NCBI GenBank assembly: GCA_010093605.1
Contig: MU004183.1
Span: forward strand, 1,550,001-1,614,000
Length of the DNA stretch: 64,000 bases
Direction: 5' to 3'
From: Lophium mytilinum
Taxonomy: Eukaryota; Ascomycota; Dothideomycetes; Mytilinidiales; Mytilinidiaceae
The notes under the pieces were generated by a model. The model was given only the letters and a program-made list of their open reading frames with translations, was not told the origin of the DNA and ran no database searches. Positions 33,585-44,863 of this stretch are shown one piece after another. The position numbers and the translations under genes were made by a program. Each line of letters begins with the position of its first letter. Position 1 is the stretch's first letter.

Positions 33585-34141
33585 TCTGATTGAGTTGTGA
33601 ATTGTCTTGGGTCAGTTTTGGAACTGTGAGTCAAACAGACAACGGCTTTTGGGGAAGGATTATAGGCTTTGAGACTGGTTGTGAGTTGATAGCTGGGTGT
33701 GCTTTCTGATTGTGTGTTTGGATGTCACTGTTAAGAAAGACGGACAGTTGTAGCCGTGGAGTCATCGAAGAAGGCCGCCAAGCCGCTAGCGTTCCCCAAT
33801 GAGGGACTCACGACACATTCACCATTATACCAGAACACTAATTCACACCAAATGTTGAAAGGATGCAAATTGAAGTACGTTCCATTCACTAGTTTCGTAG
33901 TTTGACATCTGCCGGCGACTTTCCATTACTTTTGTGTGGTACTCTGTGCACTTTACCGGGAGCTAGTTCAGAAGGAAGAGAAATGCGCTCCCATTGAATG
34001 AGCTCTACGAAATGACATTCGGCATCACTCCAGAGCAGTGTAAGCAGCCAACTATCTGTCTATTTCGAATCATCACATCTTCTTGTCTATCCCGAACCCT
34101 ACCACCCCATAACGCCTCTCCTTCTAGCTAATCCCACTATT
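33585..34141. other. Intergenic
   Basis: Promoter of the deaminase-like gene (right-to-left) and the 3' flank of the secreted-protein gene. No gene seen. Confidence 0.65.
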
Positions 34142-34764
34142 TCAATACGGCGGCTTAGCAACCGCTTGGATATAAGTAGCATTACAACTCGCATCCGCGC
34201 TCTTCCACTTAATCTGTAACACCATATCAGCATCCCTCCGTATCTCCCTTTCCCCCTCAAAAAAAAAGAAGAGACGAGACTCACCACACTCTGCCCTAGC
34301 TCCCCAATACAAATCCCCCACCCTTCCACCGCCCCATCCACAGCCAGCAGATACCCTCCTTGTAGCCCTAACTTCCCGCTTCCCTGGGGCGCCGCTAGAA
34401 ACTGCAATTCCTGCCCCTCTAGCACCGTTGTAGAGTTAAACTCGAATGTCCCCGTAGCCGGCGGCCCGAAGTTGTAGATGGTGGTGTGCAGCGTGCCGTC
34501 CGTGAGCGTAAAGTTGGGTAAGCTGCCGTACCCGGGGCCGGCCAGGCGGAGGAGGAAGTTCGGTTGGTGGTAAGGGTCGAACAGGCAGGTTGCGCTGACA
34601 GAGGGGAGGAGGGAGGAGTTTGCTGATGGGGTACGTTGGGGGGTTGTGACGAGGAAGAAGGGCTTGAGGGGGTACGTGGGGTAGGGTGTTGCGGTGGTTC
34701 GCATGATGAGGGCGGAAAGGGAGAGGATAACGAGGATGGGGAAGCTGAGCATTTTGAAGGTCAT
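34142..34764 (-). CDS. Secreted protein, 183 aa, unknown
   Basis: Exons 34764-34285 and 34213-34142, with a 71-base intron starting GTGAGT. A signal peptide (MLSFPILVILSLSALIM, with a few residues before) precedes a compact domain rich in Gly, Leu and Phe, with three N-glycosylation sequons (NSS, NFT, NST). Cysteines lie in ATCLFD, GWGICIGE and DASCNATY. Splicing replaces a long unlikely read-through tail by the short ending IKWKSADASCNATYIQAVAK. The architecture resembles the small secreted cell-surface proteins common in plant-associated and saprobic fungi. Function unknown. Confidence 0.65.
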
Positions 34765-36750
34765 TTGGAGCTTGAAATGATACTGGTTGATTGGAGGATG
34801 AGATACAGAGGGAGGAAATGAAGAGGGGTAAGTAGTTGTAATAGAATCAATTGATGGGGGGAGCTGAAGTCTTTGTAGCAGAGTGGAGCTTCTTGTGTCT
34901 AGGTGCGGGTAAGTGCCATTCTACCGTCATTATTGGTAGCACCTGCAGAAAAACAGGGTCAGTCAATCTAGTACCCCGTTCCACGAGCGCCCGTTGGGAC
35001 CAACGAACATCGCCATCAGAACGGTAGAACTTTAGTGGAGATGAGGTTCCACAGGTGATCGGCGACTTCGTTTGGAGGGACTGCGCTATCTATACCTTCC
35101 AGCTCGTGTGAATTGAAAAAGACAAAACTTTCAATCTGCGCACTACTCCGGCTTAACAGTGTGCTTTACTGTGTAGAGATAGCGCACAGTAAGGGCCTAG
35201 TTTGGCAGTGTCCTGAGCGTGATAATTATTCGGACTTACGCCGTCAGGAGCTCCCTAGGAGACTGAAAATTTCGCGAATGAATGACATTTCCAGACCGTG
35301 TGAATCAGACCATGTTCCACGGATAAACACTCAAAGACTCCGAAGCGCACATTCACAGCACCACCCCCTCCAATTCATTTGAAAAGAAACCGGGATGAAT
35401 ACAAAGACGATGATGTGAATATCCCTGGTTCTTCCCTATATGTTTACTTACAAAAATAAGGACTGAGGGCAATTTATGACCGAATCGAGACGCCTAAATC
35501 CCGCATCGAGATCCTTGAGAAGCAGCTGGTATGCCCTACTGATATGGGAGGTATGGTGTTGATGCTAATAGGTCATAACCCACCCGACTCCTGCCAGACT
35601 ACCGCAACCTGATGAAGACACTGCCTGCGCAAGTGGGATAGATTAAGGCGCATATATTCAGGGTAGTATAGGCTTTGAAATGGCCATAGATTCAAAAGGC
35701 AGTGGACATGAAACTGTCTGAAGAGTCCATGAGTCTTTGGGGCAAGGCTGAACGAGGTATATTGGCGGAGTTCTGAGCTAGCTTTCGTGATAGCTTACTT
35801 TGTGCTAGGCCAAAGAAAGCGCAGTTGTGCTGTCGACGAGCTCAGTTTCAGGAGGCATGGTGGCGCGCTCTCTCTCATATGTACACCCTTCTGTCACTGA
35901 TTGAGCGGCTTGAAGATGTTTCCCCACAGCCCAAACTGAAGGTATTCTATCTTGTTCGGATTTTCGAAAATGCTTTGAGACAGTCCAAGCAGTGGCATAC
36001 ACGTGTAAACACCCACCAAAGCGGGTTGTTCTAGAATGACTCTCGCCTATTTCATTCCTCGCGTGGAAGCTCGCCATTGATATGGGTAGGCGAATGGTGA
36101 AGATACTGTTCCGTGGTTGCATGTTGGCGAATGGTGCTCTTATTATAGAAGGGTTGAAAGTTTTGCGTTGTCCTGAATTACCAGTAGTTGCTATAAGTCC
36201 TTTAGAGACAGCCTTCGGACGAGGTCTATCGGGATCGACTCCGTAAGACTAGCGGGGGGGCCGTGCCGCGCTTTGCTCTGAACGTTGATAAGGAAGATGT
36301 TGAAGTTTTACTTGCGACGTGTGTTGAGATGCTTCAAAAGATGCCAGCCAGCCTGCCTCCAGAGTAGAGGAGTGGGAGAATGTCCTTGAACTGCTGATCA
36401 ACTCCATAACGCAGCAATGTTTGCTCATACCCATACATGTAAAACGCTAGTGTAGGAGAGTTAGAGTGTCTTAAGACGGGAAGTCCTTTTGACTTTCTCG
36501 TCTAGGATCTTCCTGCCTAGCCTGTGATGAAATGAAAGATGTGCAGGATCGCTGCTGAAAAGTGGTCAACGCTCGACGGCGGAACTCCTATTGGGCTCAT
36601 CTTTTCAGGCCTTCCTTGGTTGTAGGGGAGAAGCTGGGCGGATGGGCAATGACGGCTGAAGTCTTCAGTTCAAGCCACCCGCTCAACTCTTATCCGTACC
36701 AAATACCTTCAGAGGCCTGTTACTCATGCTCTTTTGTATCTCTCTCAACG
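34765..36750. other. Intergenic, 2 kb, with possible relic coding sequence
   Basis: Around 35480-35530 the + strand reads like the coiled-coil linker of a fungal zinc-cluster factor (RIEILEKQL) but is cut by stops. 35860-35940 has another protein-like scrap (EAWWRALSHMYTLLSLIERL). No intact gene. Confidence 0.4.
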
Positions 36751-37087
36751 ATGAAGCTATCCACTTCTCTCAGTATTGTCTTTGCTGGCTTTCTTGGTGC
36801 CGCCTCCGCCCAGGCCAATTACCAAGATTGTGTGAACGGATGTTGGGCTTGCAGAGGAGGCAGTGGATAGTAAGTCTCCGACCCGTCACCAAAAATGGAA
36901 TGCTAACAAGATCGTTGACAGTACGAAAAGCATGGACGACAATTAGTAAGTCTATACATCCTTAGAAGCCTTTCGCGGGGTTGGCAATACTAAGACGCTG
37001 GACAATAGCCTGGACTACTGCAAGAATCAATACTGCAACCCGGAACATGGCCCTATACCCAGTAACATAGGCTGTTATACACCATAA
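36751..37087 (+). CDS. Small six-cysteine secreted peptide (73 aa)
   Basis: Three exons: 36751-36869, 36922-36945 (24 bases) and 37009-37087, with introns of 52 and 63 bases. Both donors are GTAAGT; the second intron has a TACTAAGAC branch site. The ATG at 36751 follows a CT-rich leader. A signal peptide (MKLSTSLSIVFAGFLGAASA) leaves a mature part of about 51 residues with Cys at 27, 31, 34, 52, 57 and 70 (spacing C-x3-C-x2-C-x17-C-x4-C-x12-C). It starts ANYQDCVNGCWACRGGSG and ends PSNIGCYTP. Six paired cysteines, small size and secretion fit an effector-like or antimicrobial peptide, but no family is recognised. The gene runs convergent with the GNAT gene, 90 bases apart. Confidence 0.72.
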
Positions 37088-37177
37088 GCAACCGGTTGCA
37101 AAAGCCGAGATGCCAGAAAGCGTGAATGTTCGCCGTAGACCGTAAACCACATACGTTGATCCACCACCTGCTCTTAC

Positions 37178-37861
37178 TCACTCATCGTTCTTCTTCGCCT
37201 CGGGCCGCTTCTCCCAATCTTCCTTCAACAACCCCAGTATTATTTGGTCGAAAAACTCCCCTGCCTTGAGAATCTGCTTCTTCTGAACACCCTCAACGAC
37301 AAACCCACACTTTTTCAAACACCGCTCGCTACCCGTATTACCAACAGCTACCTCCGCTGCGAGCTTTAGATAGCCCTTCTCTCGGAACCCATACCCCGTT
37401 ATCGCCTCTAGGGCCTCCGTCATGATGCCCTTTCCCCAAGATGCTTCCCCCAGCCAATAGCCCACCTTTGCGGTATGCGCCTCGATATCCCGGCCAGGCA
37501 TGAAGCCAATGAGGCCGAGGACAGTGGTTGGGTCGGTCAGGAGGGTGATGGCGAAATGGTTGTACGGCGGTTCGAGGTTTTGGGCGATCCATTTGGTGGC
37601 GTGCATGAGGGTGTAGGGAATCGCGAAGTAGGAGCTCATGTAGCGTGCAACGGCTGGGGAGTTCTGGGCGAAGGCAACGGAGGGTATGTCTTGGGGGTGC
37701 ATGGGACGAATGCTAAGGCGGGCGGTGGTGAGGATAGGCTCCGGGAGGGGTGAGGATTCGGATACGGGAATCGTTTGTAGCGGCAGATGAGCCGTAGGAG
37801 GTGGTGTAGTAGACATTGGAATTCTTGTTCTTGTATTTGTCGATTGAGTTTTGATAGGCAC
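37178..37861 (-). CDS. GNAT N-acetyltransferase, RimJ/RimL-like
   Basis: 227 aa from ATG 37861; a second Met at 37816 (MSTTPPPT) could be the true start, giving 212 aa. The fold is evident from TARLSIRPMHPQDIP, the acetyl-CoA region VGYWLGEASWGKGIMTEALEA and NTGSERCLKKCGFVVEGV, all typical of the Acetyltransf_3 group that acetylates protein N-termini or small amines. The C-terminus is charged (EKRPEAKKNDE). The substrate is unknown. Confidence 0.85.
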   Translation of the reverse strand: MPIKTQSTNTRTRIPMSTTPPPTAHLPLQTIPVSESSPLPEPILTTARLSIRPMHPQDIPSVAFAQNSPAVARYMSSYFAIPYTLMHATKWIAQNLEPPYNHFAITLLTDPTTVLGLIGFMPGRDIEAHTAKVGYWLGEASWGKGIMTEALEAITGYGFREKGYLKLAAEVAVGNTGSERCLKKCGFVVEGVQKKQILKAGEFFDQIILGLLKEDWEKRPEAKKNDE

Positions 37862-38420
37862 TTTTCAGTGTCAAGTTAAGTAAGATGCTTCCAAGTAGTG
37901 AGTTGTGTCGAGCTTTTGAGAAAGCGTGAGTGCTAGCAGGTCAGTTGAAGCGAAGATGATGTGTTTGCTCTAAGTGCTCCATCCGTGACTCATGAGAATA
38001 GTCCTCGGTTGTTTTGAGTCAAACGCGAATCAAAACGCGATATACGAAGAAAACTCAGGTGTCTGTAGTTAGCTAGGATGGTAGACGACCTGCCTTTTTA
38101 GGAGGATCTTTGTGTACGAACGTTACTCTGGGCTGAGGAGTGAGACGGGAGTCGTACTCGGAAGACGTGCTAGACAGGGCTTCTACCATGGGATGAGTAT
38201 ACTTACTAGAGGACATGCAGACCACAGTGTCCTGAAGATCAGGATATTGCTGAGCCCAGATACGGACGATGGAATTGGAGTGGGTTCAGACGGGAGCCAT
38301 CGTGAGGTTTGAGGTTGGGCGCTTGGACCAAGCGTGTGAATCAGGTAACGCCAGTGCCCGCATCGCGAAGTTCCCAACGCGTGAAACATCGTCTCTTGTT
38401 TATTTCCCTACATCCCCACC
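37862..38420. other. Divergent promoter region between GNAT and Eco1
   Basis: 559 bases between two starts on opposite strands. No gene recognised; the last 40 bases before the Eco1 ATG are CT-rich. Confidence 0.65.
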
Positions 38421-39679
38421 ATGGCTTCCCCCACCAAGATGCGGTATGTGGACGCGTTCGATTGTCTGGACCATTCTAACTATGCGATAGGAAAACTATG
38501 AAAACCTATTCACGAAGCCGAAAACACGCTGTACACGATGAGGAACCCGCGCCGAAGCGCAGGCGCGTTGAGTCCACCACTGCGCCAGCACCAGCAAAAC
38601 CAGCACCTCCAAAGCACTCGATAGAGAACTACTTCTTCAAGGTCCAGAGACCTCCGCCCGCTCGATCTTCCAGCCCCAAGTCTTCACCGGGTATCTTCTC
38701 AGACGAGGTCGCAACCCCATCTACACCACCCTCCTCTCCCCCTCCCCAAACAACGTCGCCAGCTCTCCCAGCGCGGAAGCCACTGTTCGCTTTCCTCGGC
38801 AAGAAAACAGCGCACACCAAACAACCACTTGGGGAGACAAGTCACAATGTCCAGACAGCAGCCCCACAAGCGGAAGTTCCAGCAACAAAGAAGAAGCGCC
38901 TCGCTCAGATGCAGATTGACCTGGGGGGCGAGACGAGCAAAAGCTGCAATGTTTGCGGCATGGACTACATCCCCTCGAATGCAGAGGACGCGGCCTTGCA
39001 CAGGAAATACCACGCTATGAAGACTGGAGGCGTAGATCTAGGAAAATCATCTATGGAAACCATGAAGAAGAGAAAGGTGTGGGATGGAGATGACGGCAGC
39101 TTCATTGCTGTGATACACAGAAAGGATACACTGGCTTTCCGGAATAAAGCGACACAGGTACTAGAGGTCGTTAACACGGAGCTGGGGGCAGTGACAATCG
39201 AAGATGAGAAGCTATGGAGCCAGATTATCGACACCGGCCAATCGTCGAAGGAATCGGACGACGAATTGACCGAAGTTGAGAAACGGGCGCGCTCCAGCAG
39301 TGATCGCTTCAAGGTTTACCTCTATATCCGGGGCCAGAAGTGTATTGGCGCATGTTTGGCCGAGAGGATTCAGAAGGCTTACGCGGTTCTGCCTCCGGAT
39401 GATCCGATCGAAGAACTTCTATCAGACTCGCCCTCTCCTATTTCGATCAGTCAAACGGCCGACAATGCAATGCTGGGCATCTCTCGCATATGGACGTCCA
39501 ACAAGCACCGCAAAGCCGGCATTGCGACAGCTCTGTTGGATTCGGCGACGTCGGACTTCCTCTACGGGATGTGGGTGCCCAAGGATCTGGTGGCCTTTAG
39601 CCAGCCAACGGATAGCGGTGGTCAATTGGCGCGAAAGTGGTTCGGGGTGCAGTCTGGATGGCATGTGTATGTCGAATGA
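38421..39679 (+). CDS. ECO1: Sister-chromatid cohesion acetyltransferase Eco1
   Basis: Eco1 acetylates the cohesin subunit Smc3 in S phase to establish cohesion. A 23-base first exon (38421-38443) splices over a 47-base intron (CTAAC branch) to 38491-39679, giving 403 aa that start MASPTKMRKTMKTYSRSRK; the conserved KTYSR block supports this start. A PCNA-binding-like motif SIENYFF lies at residues 51-57. The zinc finger reads C-x2-C-x14-H-x3-H (SCNVCGMDY...HRKYH). The acetyltransferase core is GISRIWTSNKHRKAGIATAL, followed by YGMWVPKDLVAFSQPT and GQLARKWFG. The N-terminal 150 residues are otherwise disordered and Pro/Ser-rich, as usual. Confidence 0.93.
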
Positions 39680-40050
39680 TGTTCTGGCTGGAGTGGTGTA
39701 GTACTAGCAGCTATCAGATGTCAGTGTCGCGTGGGACTACCTGTGGACCCTGAGGGACGAACTGTCCAACGTCGCTGTTAGCATATAGCTTCCGATATCC
39801 AGACAACGATGCCATGACATGAAACTCTGGCCCGCTGGCGCTCCCTTTGATGTGACTGTATTGTTTTCAGCGTGGGGGTCCAGCTCAAAGGCGGTGAAAG
39901 GCCCTCTGGCGGGGGGCCAAGCTGGGAGCGGATCGCGAGCGCCAACGAACGCCCATGCGGCGACGATCTGACGACGCCCACCAGTCTCTGCCAGACTTCT
40001 AGAGGGCCTCTGCATGTACATAGCACAATGAATTGTCCCTAGTCCTCGCC
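39680..40050. other. Intergenic
   Basis: Short spacer between Eco1 and the next + strand gene. No feature recognised. Confidence 0.7.
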
Positions 40051-42139
40051 ATGTCTGGGAACCCCTTCCGTCTCTCTCTGCACCAGAAACAGCCCGTCGT
40101 CCACCATGAGGCTACCCTCAGCTTTCCCGATGCTCCCACTGGTAGGGCTGACGCCTCAGGGCAGCAGAAAGATACTGGTACACACCGCTGCAGATGCCTC
40201 ACCTGTCGAGCGGAGCACCCTGAGTAACTCTGTCGCAGTGATCCCTGCCTCAACGCCGGCCAAGACGACAAAGAAAGTCCGCATTGAATCTCCCTCGTCC
40301 TTCCCTCCGCATCCGGGCTTTCCTACGCCCAGTGACTCGATTGCCCACCGCTCGAGCATCTCAAACAATATAGGCCCGCTGCCTCCCGCCTCGCCTACAA
40401 GCTCGTCAGACTCGCTAGAAGACTATGAGGAATATCCGTTGAATGCCGATGTGGGAAAACATGGAGAGGAGGACCAGACGCTGATGCGGAATACCAAGGG
40501 GATGGCCAGCGCGGGAGGAGGCACTTCTGGGCCAATAGCGGGTGGAATTCCTGCAAATCCATTTCAAAAGACCCTGGCCACTATCGAGCCTTCAGTGAAG
40601 TCCCCACTACATCGCGAAGGGCCGTTGGAGCGGCGCACTCCGGACAAGACTGGCGCGGGCAACGCTCGAGCTTCCATGGACGTTGATGCTTTCACGAGGC
40701 TCCTCATGACTGGGAATGCGAGTCCTTCGGCGTCCGGAGCGTCGGCGGTGCCCCAGAACCCGAATGTGGCAGGTATCAAGGTCGAGAGCAGCAGTAGCAC
40801 AGACACATCTTCGATATCACGACAGTCGATATTCGAGCCAATACAAGAGGCCCACAGCGAAACACCGCGGACGTCGTACGAGATGGCAGCGTCGGACGAC
40901 GAGGACCAGACCAGTCTGGTGGGAGAGCCTGTGAAGGCTGAGAAGAAGAAACCGAAACCTCCACCACCGAAGCACAGACATGGCAAGCTTGTTGCATCAC
41001 GAACTCCGCAGACTGTCTCTTTCTCAGACTTCTCCCCGTCCTTTGTCGAGCCTACAACACCCCCCTCATCGTCATCAAGATCAGCAATAAGCCCATCGTC
41101 CATTAGGAGCAGAAACAACTCCGACCTCAACAAACCCCTCCCTCCGCCGCCGGAGCCATCATACTTCCCCCAAGAGACCCAACACACCTCACCAGCCGTA
41201 TCCATAACCCCAGAGCCCCAAATCCATCCACAATCCCCGAGTCCGGAACCCGCGTCCTCCTCCTCAATCCCACAAAAACGTGTCCCTCCAGCACCCCCGC
41301 TCGCCCGCCGCCACAGCACCCTCCGCTCCAACACTCAAAACCGCTCCCGCAGCAACTCCTCTCTCACAATCTCCTCCCAACTCTCCGACACCCCGAGCCC
41401 CAACGACGCCGGTCCTCACCCCCTCTCCACCACCTCGACCTACAAACCCCCGCCTCCGCCGCCTCCCTCCCGCCGTCACCATGGCACCAACCTCGCCAAC
41501 AGCCTCGCCAACTCCGCAAACACCTCCGCCGCCGACTTCCCCTCCACCACCGCCCGCTCCCCATCCGCCTCCACCTCAACCACCACAGTCACCTCCCCAC
41601 CCCCCGTCCCTGCCTCCCGCCGCTCCACCTTCTCCTCCCCGCCACCCTCCCCATCCCTCGGTCTCGCCCGCACTAGCTCCGTGAACTCAGCCCGCCACAC
41701 CAGCGCGCCAGACCCGCCGACTGCGCCGATGGCGCCCCCACCTCCGCCACCGCGGCGGCGCGGCAGGGGCAGCGGCGACAGCGACGGCCGCGCGAGCCTA
41801 GACGGCCAGCGGCCGAGTGCGAGCGCGCTGGCGTTGAGTTCGCCGGAGGGGAGTCGGCGGACGAGTGGCGAGGGGCGGCGGAGCGCGGAGTTCCATTCGT
41901 ATAAGCCAGAGCGGGAGCGGGAGGGGGTGAATCGGCGGGCGAGTCAGGCGAGCGAGAGTAGCTTGCGGTATGAGTACGTAGGGGGGCCTGCTGAGAAGCC
42001 TGCTGAGGTGGGGAAGGAAGGGGGAGCGGGGACAGAGGAGGAGATCCAGACAACGGGGGATTCGGCGGCGATATTGGATGATATGGAGAGGTTGCAGCGG
42101 GAGGTGGATGCGTTGAGGGAGAGGTATGGGGGAGTTTAG
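40051..42139 (+). CDS. Proline/serine-rich protein with C-terminal coiled coil, unknown
   Basis: Exons 40051-40177 and 40239-42139, with a 61-base intron starting GTACAC; 675 aa. It starts MSGNPFRLSLHQKQPVVHHE, and the join continues VIPASTPAKTTKKVRIESP. Most of the chain is disordered, with long Pro runs (PPPPPPSRR, PPPPPPRRRG) that could bind SH3 or profilin-type partners, and basic patches. DVDAFTRLLMTG is a short conserved-looking helix. The last 35 residues (AAILDDMERLQREVDALRER) form a coiled coil. No known domain is visible; a cytoskeletal or polarity scaffold is only a guess. GC content is high in the second half. Confidence 0.75.
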
Positions 42140-42922
42140 TAGATTTGAGGGGGGTTTATGTGTGTGAGATTTGTTGGGTGTTATCATAGCGGGGATTTTT
42201 GATTCATGTTATATTGTTTTGAGATCGGGGGTTGGGAGGGGTGGTGGCGTTTTGGGTTTCTTCGCACGCATTTTTGGTTGTTCATGATGGATGGGTTGGG
42301 ATTGCATTAGTCGATGAAAGCAGAGTGCATATTCTTCGCGTGTGGAAAGGCATGCGGTGGAGAATACAGTACTAGGATTCAAGTTCGTGCACGACGTTTC
42401 CTTCCATCTCGTCCCGAATGATATGGGTGCTGATTTCAGCTTCAGAGACCTGACACCCTGGAACAGAGTTCATGCTGCGCTGAAGCACCTTTAGCGGTGG
42501 TAAGCAACTGTAAAGACATAATTCCGGCGAGGCATGGTTTGCATGGTCAAGCTAAAATGATCATATATTGTATTGTAAATGCGATGCTCTATGGAACGCT
42601 ATGCGGAAGACATTTGTATCGTAAATAGTGCTCGCAAACAATCGAAGAAGAGAAAAGAAGTGTCTAATGCAAGGAGAGCGAGAATAGATCCTACGAAAAT
42701 GCCGATGCATGACGACCAGGTTGCGCCAATGTATGCTCATAACGCATTAGAGAGCTTGCATGTCTAACATGCTAAACGAGAAAGTTCCTCAACGTCGACG
42801 TCCAGGTACTGACGGAAGAAAATGAAAACGGAAAGAATTGATCAACAGGCACTGCACTGCACGCCCCAACAATCCCAGACCTTGTTACTTGCAGAGATCG
42901 CCTACGCCTGCGTCTGTTACCC
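42140..42922. other. Intergenic between convergent genes
   Basis: 3' flanks of the Pro-rich gene (+) and the VOC-fusion gene (-). T/G-rich directly after the stop at 42139. No gene. Confidence 0.65.
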
Positions 42923-44863
42923 CTACATCGCGCCACTCACCACACTCTTTTTCCGACTTTTACTAGCCGTACTCCCTTCGATCATGCTCGCGGTGATGCC
43001 TCTGATGGGCAACTCCCCCACGCCCGATACCCCCGAGTCCTTGCGGTGGCTCTTACTCGGCTTCACCGTGCTCGCATCACTGGGCTCTGAGATAGCAGAG
43101 GGGTGCACAACATCCACCTCCTCATCCTCATCATCCCGATGCGAGCGCGACCGCCTCGAATGCTTCGACGAACTCGAATGTTTCGAGTGCTTCGACGTAC
43201 TGGAGTGGCTCGAGCCAGAATGGCTTCTCCCAGCCGACGAGTGCTTCGAGTGATGGCTGCGCCGCGAGCTCGACCCCGCGTTCGAGATGCTATCGCTCGG
43301 CGCGACGGTGTCGGTATCGCAGAGCTCGAGGTCGAGGTGCTTGTTCCTGCGCCGCTCGCTCTCGCTGTCCGTCGTGCTACCTACGCTCTCGCGCTCCCAC
43401 GTCTGCTCTGAGATCAGGCCCGGGATGGCGAGGTCGCGGCCGAGGATGCTGCCGACGAGGGAGGGCGCTTTGCTGCCCTCCTTCGTCTTGGAGGCGGAGC
43501 TGTGCTTGCTCGCGCTGCTGTGCCGCGAGACGTGCGACTTGGCCTTCGACTTGCTGGAGTGGTGCGAGTGCGTGCTGCCGGTGCTGCTGCGGCGGTCAGC
43601 GGGCGCGGGGCGCGAGGTCGATGCTTCCGAGGGGACGAAGGAGGAGATGAGGGTGCTGGGCGGCGCGGTTCGGGACGCCTGGACGGCGCTGGGGCTCGAG
43701 ACGGAGCGGCTCATGGCGTAAGTGTAGTGGTGGTTGGCCGGGGAGCCGCCTTGGATGTACTGAATCTGCGGGTTTTGCTGGCGCTCTGGGATCTGAGTTG
43801 GTGCCCGCGTCGGGGCAGCAGACACGTACGTAGGAGCGTGGTAGCTCCTTGCAGGTGCCGCCTCGATGGCGCGAGGTGCGTCGTGGTGGGGGGTGCTGTA
43901 GTAGGAGTCGGTCTCGCTGTAGTTGCGGTGAACAGTGCGTGGGGGGGATTCGTAGATGGATTGTGGCTCTTGGAGCGATAGCCTGGGTTGCGGCTCTGGC
44001 ATCTGCGGGGCAGCAGACGGGGCGCGCGGTGCTTGCGGTGCTTGCGGTGCCTGGGCGGCGTTGAATTCGGCCTCTGCTTTTGCGCTGCTTTCTTCGCTCT
44101 TGACCATAGCGTAGGCGACGGCTGCTCCGGCTGCGGCGCCTAGGAGGGTTCCGATCAACTTCTTCGCGGCTCCGTCGCTGATTGAGGACGAGGTCTTGGT
44201 GGTTTGGACAGTGACAGGAGCAGAGAAACTCCTGGCGAGGGTGGATGCTCTGGAAACGACTGATGGGGCTTTACTTGAGGGGGCTACAGAGGGTGCTGGT
44301 GCGGGTGTCGGCATGAGAGCTTTCGATCTCGAACTGCGAACGGTGCTGGCGCTGGCTACGCTGACATCGTCGCGGATACTTTCGGAGACGCTCTTCTGCC
44401 AGGTAATGACTCTACTGTGCTCAATGACAGTGCCGTCGTCGTAGGTGTCAGGCTGATTTCGGAAGACTACTTCAATGCTGTTGCCATCGAAATCGAGGAT
44501 CGCTGCATTGAAGTAGCCGCTCTCTTGGTCGCGGGTGGCAGGTGACCCATGGGGCCGTCCGCCGGCGGTGAGGGCAGCAGTATAGAAGTCCCGGACAGCA
44601 GTGCGACTAAGAGCAGTAAAGGCGATATGAGCTGCTCCAGCTTTTATACTGTTGAAGTGTTAGCTGGTGTGAAGTGTGACACTCGGGACGACTTACCCAG
44701 GCGTCTCTTGGCAGAGGAAGAAATCAGCGTCGTCAATCCCGAGACCGATTTGATTGCCTTGCTGGCCAATAAAGCGATAGCCCAGCGGCTGTAGAGCAGC
44801 GAGAAAAAACGAACAGGAAGTTGGGAGGTGTGAGACAGTAAGGCCAATGTGGGAGACGGGCAT
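42923..44863 (-). CDS. VOC (glyoxalase-fold) domain fused to a Ser/His-rich tail
   Basis: Exons 44863-44697 and 44648-42923, with a 48-base intron starting GTAAGT; 630 aa. The first 150 residues form a vicinal-oxygen-chelate domain: MPVSHIGLTVSHLPTSCSFF with His5, a mid-domain AGAAHIAFTALSR, and FDGNSIEVVFRN with a Glu. These positions usually bind the metal in glyoxalase and dioxygenase relatives. A linker follows, then a Gly/Ala-rich hydrophobic helix (KLIGTLLGAAAGAAVAYAMV). A long low-complexity region rich in Ser, His, Lys and Arg (SHSSTSKHSKHSSSSKHSRR) makes up the rest. The tail starts inside the same open frame, so this is one gene. The enzymatic role is unknown. Confidence 0.78.
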
